Counted from the first letter of the stretch, positions 9,324-18,550 are shown. The stretch is 64,000 nt of DNA from an uncultured Prevotellaceae bacterium (GCA_902784565.1 CACZVE010000012.1:1-64000), one strand, 5' to 3'. Program-made: numbers and translations. Notes: generated by a model not told the origin, from the sequence alone.

Positions 9324-10391
9324 ATGGCAAAGGAGAACATCAGGATCAAGGATATTGCCGAACGTGCTGGCGTGTCGGTGGGAACGGTAGACCGTGTGCT
9401 GCACAACCGTCCAAACGTGTCGAAAGTAGCCCTCGAAAAAGTGAACAAGGCATTGGAAGAGATGGACTACAAACCCAACGTCTATGCCTCTGCCCTCGCC
9501 TACAACAAGAAATACACATTCTATATCGTGCTGCCCAAGCATGAACAGGAGGCCTATTGGGACGAGATCGAGGAAGGCGCACAGGCCTGTACGGACTTCC
9601 GTCGTGACTTCGGTATCACCTTGAAGTACATGTACTACGAACGTTTCAACAATGCAGCCTTCACCCGGATGGTACGAGAATTCCTCACAGAGAAGTTCGA
9701 TGGTGTCATCATCGTGCCTACCACACTGGAACAGACTGGACGCTTTACGGAAAAACTTATAGACAAAGGCATCCCATACGTATTGCTCGACTCCTACATG
9801 CCTGACCTGAAGCCTCTGGCCTTCTTCGGACAGGATTCCTTCGCCAGCGGCTACTTCGCCGCCCGTATGCTGATGCTCATTGCCAATAAGGAAAAGGAGA
9901 TTGCACTTGTGAAACAGACCCGCGACGGTAAGGTGGGTTCTAAGCAACAGGCCAACCGCGAGACGGGATTCCGTCATTATATGGTGGATCACTTCCCTGA
10001 TGTGAAGATTACCGAGGTGGATCTCCCGCTCGACGAGGAACGCAAGGAATATAATTCCATCTTAGAGAAGTTCTTCAACACCCATCCACAGGTACACCAT
10101 TGTATCACCTTTAATTCCAAGGCACACATCGTGGGTGAATTCCTGCAGAAGAGCAACCGGCGTAACATTCAAATCATGGGCTACGACATGGTGCCGAAGA
10201 ACGAGGAATGTATCCGACAGGGAAGCATCTCGTTCCTCATTGCCCAGCACGCCTTCCAGCAGGGCTATGCCAGCGTGGATGCCCTCTTCAATGCCATCGT
10301 ACTGAAACGGGAAGTGAACCCCGTGAACTACATGCCCATTGAGATCCTGACAAAGGAGAATGTAGACTTCTACAGACGAACCGCCATATAA
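9324..10391 (+). CDS. LacI family transcriptional regulator
   Basis: A 355-residue regulator with an N-terminal LacI helix-turn-helix (IKDIAERAGVSVGTVDRVL, residues 8-26) and a hinge helix, followed by a periplasmic-binding-protein-like sensor domain (about 65-350; VIIVPTT, FFGQDSFASGYFAARM). The ligand-binding domain suggests a sugar or sugar-acid effector. It is divergent from kdgK-eda and heads its own operon, with uxaA starting 3 bp after its stop, so it most likely controls hexuronate use. The closest named regulators (KdgR or UxuR types) cannot be assigned from sequence alone. The inverted repeat at 9242-9274 is a candidate binding site. Confidence 0.9.
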   Translation: MAKENIRIKDIAERAGVSVGTVDRVLHNRPNVSKVALEKVNKALEEMDYKPNVYASALAYNKKYTFYIVLPKHEQEAYWDEIEEGAQACTDFRRDFGITLKYMYYERFNNAAFTRMVREFLTEKFDGVIIVPTTLEQTGRFTEKLIDKGIPYVLLDSYMPDLKPLAFFGQDSFASGYFAARMLMLIANKEKEIALVKQTRDGKVGSKQQANRETGFRHYMVDHFPDVKITEVDLPLDEERKEYNSILEKFFNTHPQVHHCITFNSKAHIVGEFLQKSNRRNIQIMGYDMVPKNEECIRQGSISFLIAQHAFQQGYASVDALFNAIVLKREVNPVNYMPIEILTKENVDFYRRTAI

Positions 10392-10394
10392 ACG

Positions 10395-11891
10395 ATGGAA
10401 CTGACAACCTTTTTGAAGATCAATCCCGCCGATTCGGTGGTGGTTTGCCTGTCTGCGAAGCAGAAAGGAGACATCATCGAGGTGGACGGACAAGAAATCA
10501 CCATTCACCAAGACACCCCTGCCGGACATAAGATCCTCATCAAGGATGTGACAAAAGGTGAGAACATCATCAAATACGGCTATCCCATTGGTCACGCCCG
10601 ACAAAACCTGGAAGCAGGTGACTGGGTAAACGAAAACAACCTAAAGACCAATCTCTCAGGTACACTCGAATACACATACAATCCTATCGGTGAAGAGCTT
10701 AAGATCGCCAATGAGGGAAAGACATTTCTGGGCTATCAGCGGAAGAACGGCGACGTGGGGATCCGTAATGAGATATGGATCGTGCCTACCGTTGGCTGCG
10801 TGAACGGCATCGCCGAGAAGTTAGCAGAGAAACTGCGACAGGAAACCAACGATCAGGGGATCGATGCCATCTATGCCTGGCACCATAACTATGGCTGTTC
10901 GCAACTCTCCGGTGACCACGAGAATACCCGTAAGATACTCCGTGACATCTGTCTGCACCCCAATGCCGGTGCCGTACTCGTGTTGAGTCTGGGCTGTGAG
11001 AACAACCAGCCCGATGACTTCATGGCGATGTTGGGCGACTTTGACAAAAGGCGCATCCGTCTGTTGGTGACGCAAAAGGTGGAAGGCGACGAGATCGAAG
11101 AAGGCATGCACATCCTGCGCGAACTCTATGACATCGCCAGCAAGGACCAACGGGAAGAAGTGCCTGTATCGGAACTGCGGATTGGTCTGAAATGCGGTGG
11201 TTCCGACGGTTTCTCCGGCATCACCGCCAACCCGTTGGTAGGAGCATTCTCCGACTGGTTGGTGGCTCAGGGCGGCACATCGGTACTGACAGAAGTACCG
11301 GAGATGTTTGGTGCAGAGACGATTCTGATGAACCGCTGTCGCACGGAGGGACTCTTCAAACAGACGGTCTCGATGATCAACAACTTCAAGGACTATTTCC
11401 TCTCGCATGGGGAACCTGTCGGTGAGAATCCATCACCAGGCAACAAAGCCGGAGGAATCTCCACACTCGAAGACAAAGCATTGGGCTGTGTCCAGAAGTG
11501 TGGCAAGGCACCCGTCAATGGTGTGATGGAATACGGCGACCGCCTGCAGCATAAAGGCCTGAACCTCTTGTCGGCCCCTGGCAACGACCTCGTGGCAGCA
11601 ACGGCTCTCGCCGCTTGCGGTTGTCATCTGGTACTCTTCACCACTGGCCGTGGCACACCTTTCGGTACCTTCATCCCTACCATGAAGATTGCCACAAACC
11701 CCACATTGGCAAACAATAAACCCAAGTGGGTGGACTTCTCGGCAGGACCATTACTGGAAGGACGTACCATGCAGGAACTTTTGCCGGCATTCATCGACAA
11801 GGTAATTGCCATCGCCAACGGACAACCCACCAGAAACGAGGAAAATGACTATCGTGAAATATCCATCTTCAAAAATGGCGTAACATTATAA
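10395..11891 (+). CDS. uxaA: Altronate dehydratase (UxaA family)
   Basis: A 498-residue member of the altronate/galactarate dehydratase family, expected to convert D-altronate to 2-keto-3-deoxygluconate, the substrate of KdgK. An N-terminal SAF domain (about 1-90) is joined to the catalytic domain, beginning GYQRKNGDVGIRNEIW and continuing VGCVNGIA. Conserved cysteine and histidine residues (YGCSQLSGDHENT, GLKCGGSDGFSG, CGCHLVLFTTGRGTPFG) fit the iron/manganese-dependent catalytic core. It is cytoplasmic and full length. It starts 3 bp after the regulator gene and is followed by an NhaC-type antiporter. No tagaturonate reductase (uxaB) is in the window. Confidence 0.93.
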   Translation: MELTTFLKINPADSVVVCLSAKQKGDIIEVDGQEITIHQDTPAGHKILIKDVTKGENIIKYGYPIGHARQNLEAGDWVNENNLKTNLSGTLEYTYNPIGEELKIANEGKTFLGYQRKNGDVGIRNEIWIVPTVGCVNGIAEKLAEKLRQETNDQGIDAIYAWHHNYGCSQLSGDHENTRKILRDICLHPNAGAVLVLSLGCENNQPDDFMAMLGDFDKRRIRLLVTQKVEGDEIEEGMHILRELYDIASKDQREEVPVSELRIGLKCGGSDGFSGITANPLVGAFSDWLVAQGGTSVLTEVPEMFGAETILMNRCRTEGLFKQTVSMINNFKDYFLSHGEPVGENPSPGNKAGGISTLEDKALGCVQKCGKAPVNGVMEYGDRLQHKGLNLLSAPGNDLVAATALAACGCHLVLFTTGRGTPFGTFIPTMKIATNPTLANNKPKWVDFSAGPLLEGRTMQELLPAFIDKVIAIANGQPTRNEENDYREISIFKNGVTL

Positions 11892-11893
11892 AG

Positions 11894-13168
11894 GTGAAAA
11901 AGGGACTCATCGCATTGTCACCACTGGGGGTGTTCATCATCCTGTATCTGGTCACCAGCATCATTGCCGGCGACTTCTATAAGGTACCCATCACCGTTGC
12001 CTTTATGGTGTCGAGCATCTATGCCATCCTTATTCATCGGGGACGCCCCTTAAAGGAACGCATCGACACTTTCAGTCGTGGTGCCGCCACAAGACAGATG
12101 ATGCTGATGATCTGGATCTTTGTGCTTGCAGGCGCCTTTGCGAACTCCGCGAAGGTGATGGGCAGCATCGATGCCACCGTCAACCTGACATTGGTCTGTC
12201 TACCGCCACAGATGCTGTTGGCTGGCCTCTTCGTCGCCGCCTGTTTCATTTCCTTATCCATCGGCACATCGGTAGGAACCATCGTGGCGCTGACCCCCAT
12301 TGCGGCAGGCGTGGCTCAACAGACAGGAACAGACATCGCCATGATGACTGCCGTCGTCGTAGGAGGCTCATTCTTCGGAGACAACCTTTCTTTCATCTCA
12401 GACACGACGATTGTGGCCACTTCCACCCAAGGATGTCGACTGAGTGATAAGTTCCGGGTTAATTCCTTCATTGTGGCACCTGCCGCCCTCGTGGTCTGTA
12501 TCATCTATTTCCTGATGGGTGCAGAGGTTCAAGCACCCCAGCAGATCGGCAGTGTACAGTGGATAAAGGTCATCCCCTACCTCGCCGTCCTTATCACTGC
12601 TATCTTCGGCATGAACGTGATGGCAGTGCTGACACTGGGCATTCTGTTGACCGGTATCATTGGACTGTTGACAGGCGCCTTCGACATCTTCGGATGGATG
12701 AAGGCCATGGGCGACGGTATCATCGGCATGGGTGAACTGATCATCATCACCATGATGGCGGGAGGCATGCTGGAACTCATCAAACAACAAGGCGGCATCG
12801 ACTTCATCATTGAACGGATGACCCGTCATATTCGTGGTAAACGGGGTGCAGAACTCAGCATCGGTACACTGGTAGCACTGGTGGATGTCTGTACGGCTAA
12901 CAATACCGTTGCCATCATCACCGTGGGAGGCATTTCCAAACAGATTGGCGACAGATATGGCGTAGACAACAAAAAGGCAGCCTCCATCCTCGATACCTTC
13001 TCCTGCTTCGTACAAGGACTCATCCCGTACGGTGCCCAACTGCTCATGGCGGCAGGTCTGGCAATGCTGAACCCCGTCAGTATCATACCCTATTTATATT
13101 ATCCCTTTGCCATTGGCATCGCAGCCGTATTATCCATTCTATTCAGATATCCCAGAAGATACTCATGA
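11894..13168 (+). CDS. NhaC family Na+/H+ antiporter-like transporter
   Basis: A 424-residue inner-membrane protein with about ten to twelve predicted spans. It resembles NhaC-type antiporters in the conserved segments IGTSVGTIVALTPIAAG and VVGGSFFGDNLSFISDTT and in the late DVCTANNTVAI. It uses a GTG start 2 bp after the uxaA stop. Its place between a hexuronate dehydratase and a downstream coupled gene suggests a role in sugar-acid uptake energetics or ion balance, or that this relative carries an organic acid; that is inference. Its stop overlaps the next start (ATGA). Confidence 0.87.
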   Translation: MKKGLIALSPLGVFIILYLVTSIIAGDFYKVPITVAFMVSSIYAILIHRGRPLKERIDTFSRGAATRQMMLMIWIFVLAGAFANSAKVMGSIDATVNLTLVCLPPQMLLAGLFVAACFISLSIGTSVGTIVALTPIAAGVAQQTGTDIAMMTAVVVGGSFFGDNLSFISDTTIVATSTQGCRLSDKFRVNSFIVAPAALVVCIIYFLMGAEVQAPQQIGSVQWIKVIPYLAVLITAIFGMNVMAVLTLGILLTGIIGLLTGAFDIFGWMKAMGDGIIGMGELIIITMMAGGMLELIKQQGGIDFIIERMTRHIRGKRGAELSIGTLVALVDVCTANNTVAIITVGGISKQIGDRYGVDNKKAASILDTFSCFVQGLIPYGAQLLMAAGLAMLNPVSIIPYLYYPFAIGIAAVLSILFRYPRRYS

Positions 13169-13995
13169 ACATCATCCAACGTAATTTCTTCCGTCTGATC
13201 CGCATCGGGGCCTTCGAACAGAAAGAACAGGTCGAGCCCATGTCGGTCTATAAGTGGGGACAACTCTATCAGTTGGCTGTCATGCATGACGTGGCAGGAT
13301 TCGTCTATGAAGGTCTGCAACGCAGCAAAGACCAGTTCTTCCTCCATCTGACAGACAAACAATGGAAACAATGGGAAAAGACTATCCAAGAGATACGTAA
13401 GAAAGCGCGCAACGCTGAAGAGGAACCCGACGAGTTCCTGCGGGCAGACCATCTGACAAATCCCCTGCTGAACAAAAAACTCCAGACCATCCTTGACGAC
13501 GAACAATCGGATACCCGCACCCGTCAGGTACTGCTTACCATCATCCGTGTGTCGCGACATATCCTGAACGAGGGTGTACCTCTCCGACAACTTGTGGAAC
13601 TGGGTATTTGTCTCCGTTCAGAAGGGCACCATGCCGACTTTACTGCATTGGGGAAATGGCTCAAGACACTCCAACTCCAACAAGTAGCAAAGTTGGAGGC
13701 CTCACTGCTCATAGAATTGTTGGGATTCGAAAAAGAAGAAATTGTCTTTGCAGGTGGTAAACGCGACAAAAACGTGGAACAGGTGGCACAGGAACTCATC
13801 GAGTTTACCAATACCCGCGCCAGAGATTTCTATTTCTCACAGGATGCCGGCAACATCTTCGTGCATACAAGTAACGGAAGTGCCATGCTCGGGCATATAC
13901 ACCGTTCCGCACGATACTTCCGTTATTTCCCTTCAGAAACACTGACAAACTTCTTCGCGTCGTTTGCCCATTCCCTCTCGCATATTGAAGAGTAA
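13165..13995 (+). CDS. Conserved Bacteroidota protein, nucleotidyltransferase-like region possible
   Basis: A 276-residue soluble protein without signal peptide or membrane span. It is mostly helical and charged (KQWEKTIQEIRKKARNAEEE), with a middle segment (ILNEGVPLRQLVELGICLRSEG) that reminds me of the helper region of Bacteroidota nucleotidyltransferase-like proteins. No catalytic GS-DxD motif is visible, so enzyme activity is doubtful. The ATG overlaps the antiporter stop (ATGA), making it the last gene of the regulator-uxaA-antiporter operon. It converges with the zinc-ribbon gene, whose stop is 3 bp away. I do not assign a function. Confidence 0.65.
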   Translation: MNIIQRNFFRLIRIGAFEQKEQVEPMSVYKWGQLYQLAVMHDVAGFVYEGLQRSKDQFFLHLTDKQWKQWEKTIQEIRKKARNAEEEPDEFLRADHLTNPLLNKKLQTILDDEQSDTRTRQVLLTIIRVSRHILNEGVPLRQLVELGICLRSEGHHADFTALGKWLKTLQLQQVAKLEASLLIELLGFEKEEIVFAGGKRDKNVEQVAQELIEFTNTRARDFYFSQDAGNIFVHTSNGSAMLGHIHRSARYFRYFPSETLTNFFASFAHSLSHIEE

Positions 13996-13998
13996 GCG

Positions 13999-14958
13999 CT
14001 ATTGCTTCTTCGCAGGCTGAGTCGACTGGGCTGGCTTTGTCGCGGGCTGAGCAGACTTAGGCTGAGTGGACTTTGCCGCAGGCTGAGCAGGCTTTGACGC
14101 TGGCTGCGCAGGTTTTGTCGCGGGCTGGACAGGCTGAGCCGTCTTGGCTTCGGCAGCCTTCTGAGCCTTCATAATGGAATCCTGCTGGGCCTGACGACGC
14201 TTTTCCTCTGCCTCCGTCCTGATACGGTCGTAGGCATTGGCAGCCTCATCATAATAGGCGCCTTGCTGATGACCGTCCATATACTTCTGGTAGGCATCCA
14301 TCGTATCTTCCAACTTTGCTGCCTCGAAGTCAAGCGAATCGATGATCAGACGAGCCTCAGGCACATGAATATTTTCTGGGTTACGATCCATAAACAACTG
14401 AAGGGCTGTCTTCGACTGAGTGGCAAGGGCATTCTGCCAATCACGGTCCACCTTCTTCAGAATCTCCAGATGCGCCTTAATGGAATCGCGATGAGCCACA
14501 GAGGCGTCGATATACATATCGAGGAAGTTCTGCAAGACGGCAGGCTCAGTACTCATCATAGCATTCTCATAGGCACGCATCTCGTTCTCCTGCTGCGACT
14601 TCTGATAGAAATAAATACCCAGGAACACAATGATCAGGGCGATGACGAAACCGACAACAATGGATGACCACAGAATCTTATGTCCCTTACTTTTCTTGGA
14701 TTCCTCCGGCTGAGGAATCTCTGGAATCTCAGGTGTCAGACCGTACAGCTGCGAAGCCACTCCCTGCTCTTCAGCAGGCTCGCTGGCCGATGCATTAATG
14801 GTACAATGGCAGTTCGGACACTCACGATCGTCCTTGAAGATATACTCTCCACAGTCAGGACAACGGGTGATATGTCCTGCAATATCTATCCCACAGGAGG
14901 GACATGTTTTGGCGCGGTCGCTAACTTGATGACCACATTCCGGACACTTGATAATCAT
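13999..14958 (-). CDS. Zinc-ribbon membrane protein with Pro-Ala-Gln repeat tail
   Basis: A 319-residue protein. Two zinc ribbons at the N terminus (CPECG with CPSCG, then CPDCG with CPNCH; residues 4-52) are followed by one membrane segment near 92-113 (IVVGFVIALIIVFLGIYF). A helical extracytoplasmic region of about 150 residues follows. The tail from about 270 to 319 is a low-complexity run of AQPATKP-like repeats, about 30 bp per unit in DNA. The topology is cytoplasmic zinc ribbons with an exported C-terminal part. The GH25 gene lies 17 bp upstream in the same direction, so they form an operon. The function is unknown; the tail could be a wall- or membrane-spanning linker. Confidence 0.75.
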   Translation of the reverse strand: MIIKCPECGHQVSDRAKTCPSCGIDIAGHITRCPDCGEYIFKDDRECPNCHCTINASASEPAEEQGVASQLYGLTPEIPEIPQPEESKKSKGHKILWSSIVVGFVIALIIVFLGIYFYQKSQQENEMRAYENAMMSTEPAVLQNFLDMYIDASVAHRDSIKAHLEILKKVDRDWQNALATQSKTALQLFMDRNPENIHVPEARLIIDSLDFEAAKLEDTMDAYQKYMDGHQQGAYYDEAANAYDRIRTEAEEKRRQAQQDSIMKAQKAAEAKTAQPVQPATKPAQPASKPAQPAAKSTQPKSAQPATKPAQSTQPAKKQ

Positions 14959-14975
14959 ATACCTATTTTTATTTT

Positions 14976-15854
14976 TTAATGTCGAAATCGAATTTCACGA
15001 AGACTGTGGTCGCCCATGAAGCGTGACTTATCTACATAACCGTTCACGCCAATGATGCGACCCTTTCCTGTGTACTGCCACATCGTGATGTCACGACCAT
15101 CGGCCAGCACTGGTTCCTCATCCTGATACATGGCAATCATCAACTGGTAGTCGTCGAGTTGACCCACCAGATGCCAATTGTAGAAGTTGCGGAACGTATA
15201 GACCAACGGCTTCTGATGGTACGCCCGTTCTATCATTCGAAGGAATGTCTTCAGTGAGTCACAGAACTGTCCATCTGGCATATTACCCGTCGTCTCTACA
15301 TCGATCATCGGAATCAGATCCTGCTCTCCGGGCAGACACTGCGTGGTGAAGTTCTGCAGTTGCAGATGCAACGGAGTCTTGGGACGGAAGAAATGATAGG
15401 AGCCCACCTTCAGTCCGTAACGGTGAGCCAGTTCAATGTTTCGCTCATAGCGTGAATCGATGCGGTCGCCTCCTTCCGTGGCCTTCAGATAGACATACGC
15501 CATCTTCGTATTCCCGCCGACGGTCTCCCAAAACACCTCTCCCTGATAGTGCGAGAGGTCAATCCCGTGCACATGTTCACAGGTATCTTCACACATGATA
15601 TAGGGATCACTGTCCTCCAGATTCACAATAGGCCGTGGCCTGACGGCAACGGATTTTCTCCGCGCAGGCTTCCTCGCCGTTCGCTTTGCAGTCTTCTTCG
15701 TCGACTTTTTCGCCGTCGTCTTTTTCCTGCTTTTCACCACTTTGGTGGTCTTGGGACGCTTACGTCCGTTATTCTTTTTTGCACGCTGGGCATAGGCATC
15801 CCCCACAGCGATGGCGAGGATGCAAACCAGCAAAAATATGATGATTCTCTTCAT
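14976..15854 (-). CDS. Secreted GH25 family lysozyme-like muramidase
   Basis: A 292-residue protein with a signal peptide (residues 1-22, cleavage after AYA). A strongly basic linker of Lys, Thr and Arg residues covers about 23-72, and a GH25 catalytic domain about 92-285. The family landmarks HGIDLSHYQG (catalytic Asp) and IPMIDVE (acidic pair) are present, as are AYVYLKATEGG and YGLKVGSYHFF. It should cleave peptidoglycan between N-acetylmuramic acid and N-acetylglucosamine in the periplasm or outside. The basic linker may bind anionic envelope polymers. The promoter-like TAACTTTG (minus strand, 15882-15875) is 20 bp upstream of the start. Confidence 0.9.
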   Translation of the reverse strand: MKRIIIFLLVCILAIAVGDAYAQRAKKNNGRKRPKTTKVVKSRKKTTAKKSTKKTAKRTARKPARRKSVAVRPRPIVNLEDSDPYIMCEDTCEHVHGIDLSHYQGEVFWETVGGNTKMAYVYLKATEGGDRIDSRYERNIELAHRYGLKVGSYHFFRPKTPLHLQLQNFTTQCLPGEQDLIPMIDVETTGNMPDGQFCDSLKTFLRMIERAYHQKPLVYTFRNFYNWHLVGQLDDYQLMIAMYQDEEPVLADGRDITMWQYTGKGRIIGVNGYVDKSRFMGDHSLREIRFRH

Positions 15855-15874
15855 TATTTTCCAAATTTGATGCG

Positions 15875-15882
15875 CAAAGTTA
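15875..15882 (-). promoter_or_regulatory. -7 element for the GH25 / zinc-ribbon operon
   Basis: TAACTTTG on the minus strand matches TAnnTTTG. No clear TTTG is seen at the right distance upstream. Confidence 0.5.
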
Positions 15883-15923
15883 CTAAAAAAAGAATAAAAA
15901 ACGATGAATTGGGATTATTTTTG

Positions 15924-15931
15924 TATCTTTG
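15924..15931 (+). promoter_or_regulatory. -7 element for the clostripain-like gene
   Basis: TATCTTTG matches TAnnTTTG and ends 20 bp before the chosen ATG at 15952. This makes the more upstream in-frame ATG at 15904 unlikely, because it would precede the transcription start. Confidence 0.6.
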
Positions 15932-15951
15932 CACCCAAATTATTGAGATAT

Positions 15952-17193
15952 ATGAAGAAAATACTTTATGCAATCATTGCATTGGCAGTGCTCACCGCCT
16001 GCAAGAAGGATGAAGAAGAAACTGAAGTGAAAGCCGGTCGCACGGTGCTCGTCTATATCGCCGCGGAAAACAATCTCGGATACGAAGAATATATTGGCAA
16101 AAAATACCGTAATGCCTACGATGATATCCAAGAGATGAAAGAAGGCGTGAAGACCATGGGTAACAACCATCTGGTAGTATATGTGGACAAGCCCAACGAC
16201 CCTGATCCGGAATTCAGCCGTCCCATCCCATACATGCTCCACTTCTACAAGGGTGAACTGAAGGACTCCATTCAGATGGAGGAATCGCTGACCAGCGATC
16301 CTGCCATCTTTGAAAATGTCATCAGGACAGCCTTCACCAAATACCCTGCCGACAGTTATGGACTGGTACTCTGGGGGCACGGCTCAGGCTGGCTTATCGA
16401 AAATGACTCGGTGAAATACAATGCCAGAAAGAAAGCATACGGCGGCGACACGGGCAACAACTCATACGACACTCCAGGAAAATCATGGATGAACATACCG
16501 TCAATGGCCAAAGCATTGTCGAGGTTGCCGCATCTGGATTTCATCTTCTGCGACTGCTGTAATATGATGTGCCTGGAGGTGGCTTATGAACTGCGCCATG
16601 CAACAGACTACATAATCGGCTCACCCGCCGAGATTCCCAGTTGCGGCGCACCCTACCAGACGGTGGTACCGGCAATGTTCGAAACCAACACCTTAATCAA
16701 CGACGTTCCGAAGTATGCAACATCTATCGTCGACAAGTACTATATCCAGCGCGCCGGCGGTTATGACGTGCCGCTCTCAGTGATAAGGACCAGTGAGATG
16801 GAAAATATGGCCAGTGCGACAAAGACAGTGCTGAAAGCCATCAAGCCTAATATTGGTGACGATGCCCCCAACATGACCGACTTGATACATTATTATTTTG
16901 ACTACAAATACTACGACGCCAACGACTTCATACTGAAATATGCTTCCACAGACGACTATAACGCATGGAAGAAGGTGCTCGACAAGGCCGTTATCTACAA
17001 GAAGATGGCAACGATGTGGATGACCAACAAGTCATGGAGTGGTTACTATTACGGCTTTACCGTAACAGAGGAGAAATACGGCGGCGTTAGCATGCACGTG
17101 CCGCAGAGTTGGACGAATCAAGACAAGTATAGCCGCGAGATCCAGCAATTGCAATGGTACTACGCTGCAGGATATAATGAGATCGGCTGGTGA
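15952..17193 (+). CDS. Clostripain (C11) family peptidase lipoprotein, probably surface exposed
   Basis: A 413-residue lipoprotein of the clostripain/C11 cysteine peptidase family. The lipid cysteine is in AVLTAC. It is followed by KKDEEE, which fits the acidic lipoprotein export signal that sends Bacteroidota lipoproteins to the cell surface. The catalytic histidine lies in LWGHGSGW near residue 143. The catalytic cysteine is in the CDCCNMM segment near 200-203; by alignment with FDACLM of other members the last of the three cysteines is the nucleophile. Start 15952 gives a proper lipoprotein signal. It is monocistronic. The substrate is unknown, but the family usually cleaves after Arg or Lys. 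Confidence 0.88.
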   Translation: MKKILYAIIALAVLTACKKDEEETEVKAGRTVLVYIAAENNLGYEEYIGKKYRNAYDDIQEMKEGVKTMGNNHLVVYVDKPNDPDPEFSRPIPYMLHFYKGELKDSIQMEESLTSDPAIFENVIRTAFTKYPADSYGLVLWGHGSGWLIENDSVKYNARKKAYGGDTGNNSYDTPGKSWMNIPSMAKALSRLPHLDFIFCDCCNMMCLEVAYELRHATDYIIGSPAEIPSCGAPYQTVVPAMFETNTLINDVPKYATSIVDKYYIQRAGGYDVPLSVIRTSEMENMASATKTVLKAIKPNIGDDAPNMTDLIHYYFDYKYYDANDFILKYASTDDYNAWKKVLDKAVIYKKMATMWMTNKSWSGYYYGFTVTEEKYGGVSMHVPQSWTNQDKYSREIQQLQWYYAAGYNEIGW

Positions 17194-17200
17194 TTTCGCC

Positions 17201-17240
17201 CTAGGATATACTAGGTCTGTCTAGGTCTTCCTAGGATTGC
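17201..17240. repeat. Four 10-bp CTAGG repeats between convergent genes
   Basis: CTAGG recurs at 17201, 17211, 17221 and 17231, exactly 10 bp apart, each followed by five variable bases; a fifth unit is TTGGG. The repeat fills the whole gap between the clostripain-like gene and gldE, and the last unit overlaps the gldE stop. The outer units form an inverted repeat (CCTAGGA with TCCTAGG). Confidence 0.85.
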
Positions 17241-18550
17241 TTGGGATGAACAATGACCTTGATCTTTGAGATGCGGTGCTCGTCGAGTTCCGTCACCTCA
17301 AAGGTGAAGTTCTCGAAATCGATGCGCTCATGCAGTTCAGGGAAATCGCCCTTGATTTCCAAGAGCAGACCGGCCAACGAGTCGGCATCGCCTTCCACTT
17401 CCTCAAACGTATCATCGTCGAGATCCATAATCTTAAAGAAGTCAGAGAGCAGTGTCTTGCCCTCAAAGACGTAAGTATTGGCATTGATGCGGACATAACT
17501 CTTCTCCTCCTCATCGTACTCGTCATTGATCTCACCCACAATCTCCTCTAAGATATCCTCCAGGGTAATGATACCACTGGTGCCGCCAAATTCATCAACC
17601 ACGATAGCGATGTGTACCTTATTTTCCTGGAACTCACGCAGTAAATCGTCGATTTTCTTCGTTTCAGGCACGAAATAGGGAGGACGGATCAATGACTGCC
17701 AACGGAAATTGGCGGGCTTTGACAGGTGCGGCAGCAGATCTTTGATATACAGGATGCCACGCACGTTATCGATAGAATCCTGATAGACAGGAATACGGGA
17801 ATAATTATTCTCGACGATGCACTTGATGACATCAGGGAACTTACTCCGGAAATCAAGATCTACCACATCCTGACGACTCGTCATCACCTCCTTGGCAGTC
17901 TCATCGCCGAAGCGGACAATACCCTCCAACATATTCTTTTCTTCCTTCAACTCGTCTTCGTCAGTCAGTTCAAGGGCCTGTTCGAGATCGTCTACGCTAA
18001 GTACATGGCTCTCTTTCTGTACCACCTTTGATGCCCAGATGCCTGAGCGAATCAATACGGATGCTACAGGATAGAACAACTTCCTTAGGACGGTAATTCC
18101 TCCACAGAAATGACGGCACATGGCCAACGCATGCTGTCCGCAATATACTTTGGGAATAATCTCTCCGAAAAGCAAGAGCAGGAAGGTCAGAAGGACGGTG
18201 ATAACCAGAAACTCCAACCACCAGGCGGACTGTCCGAAATCGATGAGGTGTTCAATGAAATAGGTGCTGAGCATGATGATGGCTACATTCACCAGATTAT
18301 TGGTAATCAAGATGGTGGCCAGTGTCCGCTCGGAATCCTCGCCCAAGGCGAGAATCTGTTTGTCACGTTCGCTGTTGCTTTCTTCCAGTTCGTTCAAATC
18401 GTTGGGGGATAATGAGAAAAAGGCGATCTCCGAACCAGAGGCAAAGCCAGAAAAGACAAGGAGTAAAACTGCAAGAATACCTGCAAAGATGGCTCCCATG
18501 GAGGGAGCCATGATTGTTACTTCACTAAATATTTGTTGAAGATAGTCCAT
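17231..18550 (-). CDS. gldE: GldE-type CNNM/CBS/CorC membrane protein
   Basis: A 439-residue protein with an N-terminal DUF21/CNNM membrane domain (about 15-195), a pair of CBS domains (about 215-340; SRIPVYQDSIDNVRGILYI and VDEFGGTSGIITLEDILEEI) and a C-terminal CorC/HlyC domain (about 355-435). This is the architecture of gliding-motility-associated GldE and related hemolysin-like transporters. In Bacteroidota gldE typically follows ssb, as here (9 bp gap), which supports the name. Whether gliding occurs cannot be said; the gene is also common in non-gliding gut species. A Mg2+ or other cation transport role is possible. Confidence 0.88.
   Translation of the reverse strand: MDYLQQIFSEVTIMAPSMGAIFAGILAVLLLVFSGFASGSEIAFFSLSPNDLNELEESNSERDKQILALGEDSERTLATILITNNLVNVAIIMLSTYFIEHLIDFGQSAWWLEFLVITVLLTFLLLLFGEIIPKVYCGQHALAMCRHFCGGITVLRKLFYPVASVLIRSGIWASKVVQKESHVLSVDDLEQALELTDEDELKEEKNMLEGIVRFGDETAKEVMTSRQDVVDLDFRSKFPDVIKCIVENNYSRIPVYQDSIDNVRGILYIKDLLPHLSKPANFRWQSLIRPPYFVPETKKIDDLLREFQENKVHIAIVVDEFGGTSGIITLEDILEEIVGEINDEYDEEEKSYVRINANTYVFEGKTLLSDFFKIMDLDDDTFEEVEGDADSLAGLLLEIKGDFPELHERIDFENFTFEVTELDEHRISKIKVIVHPKQS

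Noticed and set aside
14000-14135. Repeat tail of the zinc-ribbon protein as mobile or phase-variable DNA
   Set aside because: The repetition is at the Pro-Ala-Gln peptide level with mixed codons, as expected for an ordinary low-complexity linker.
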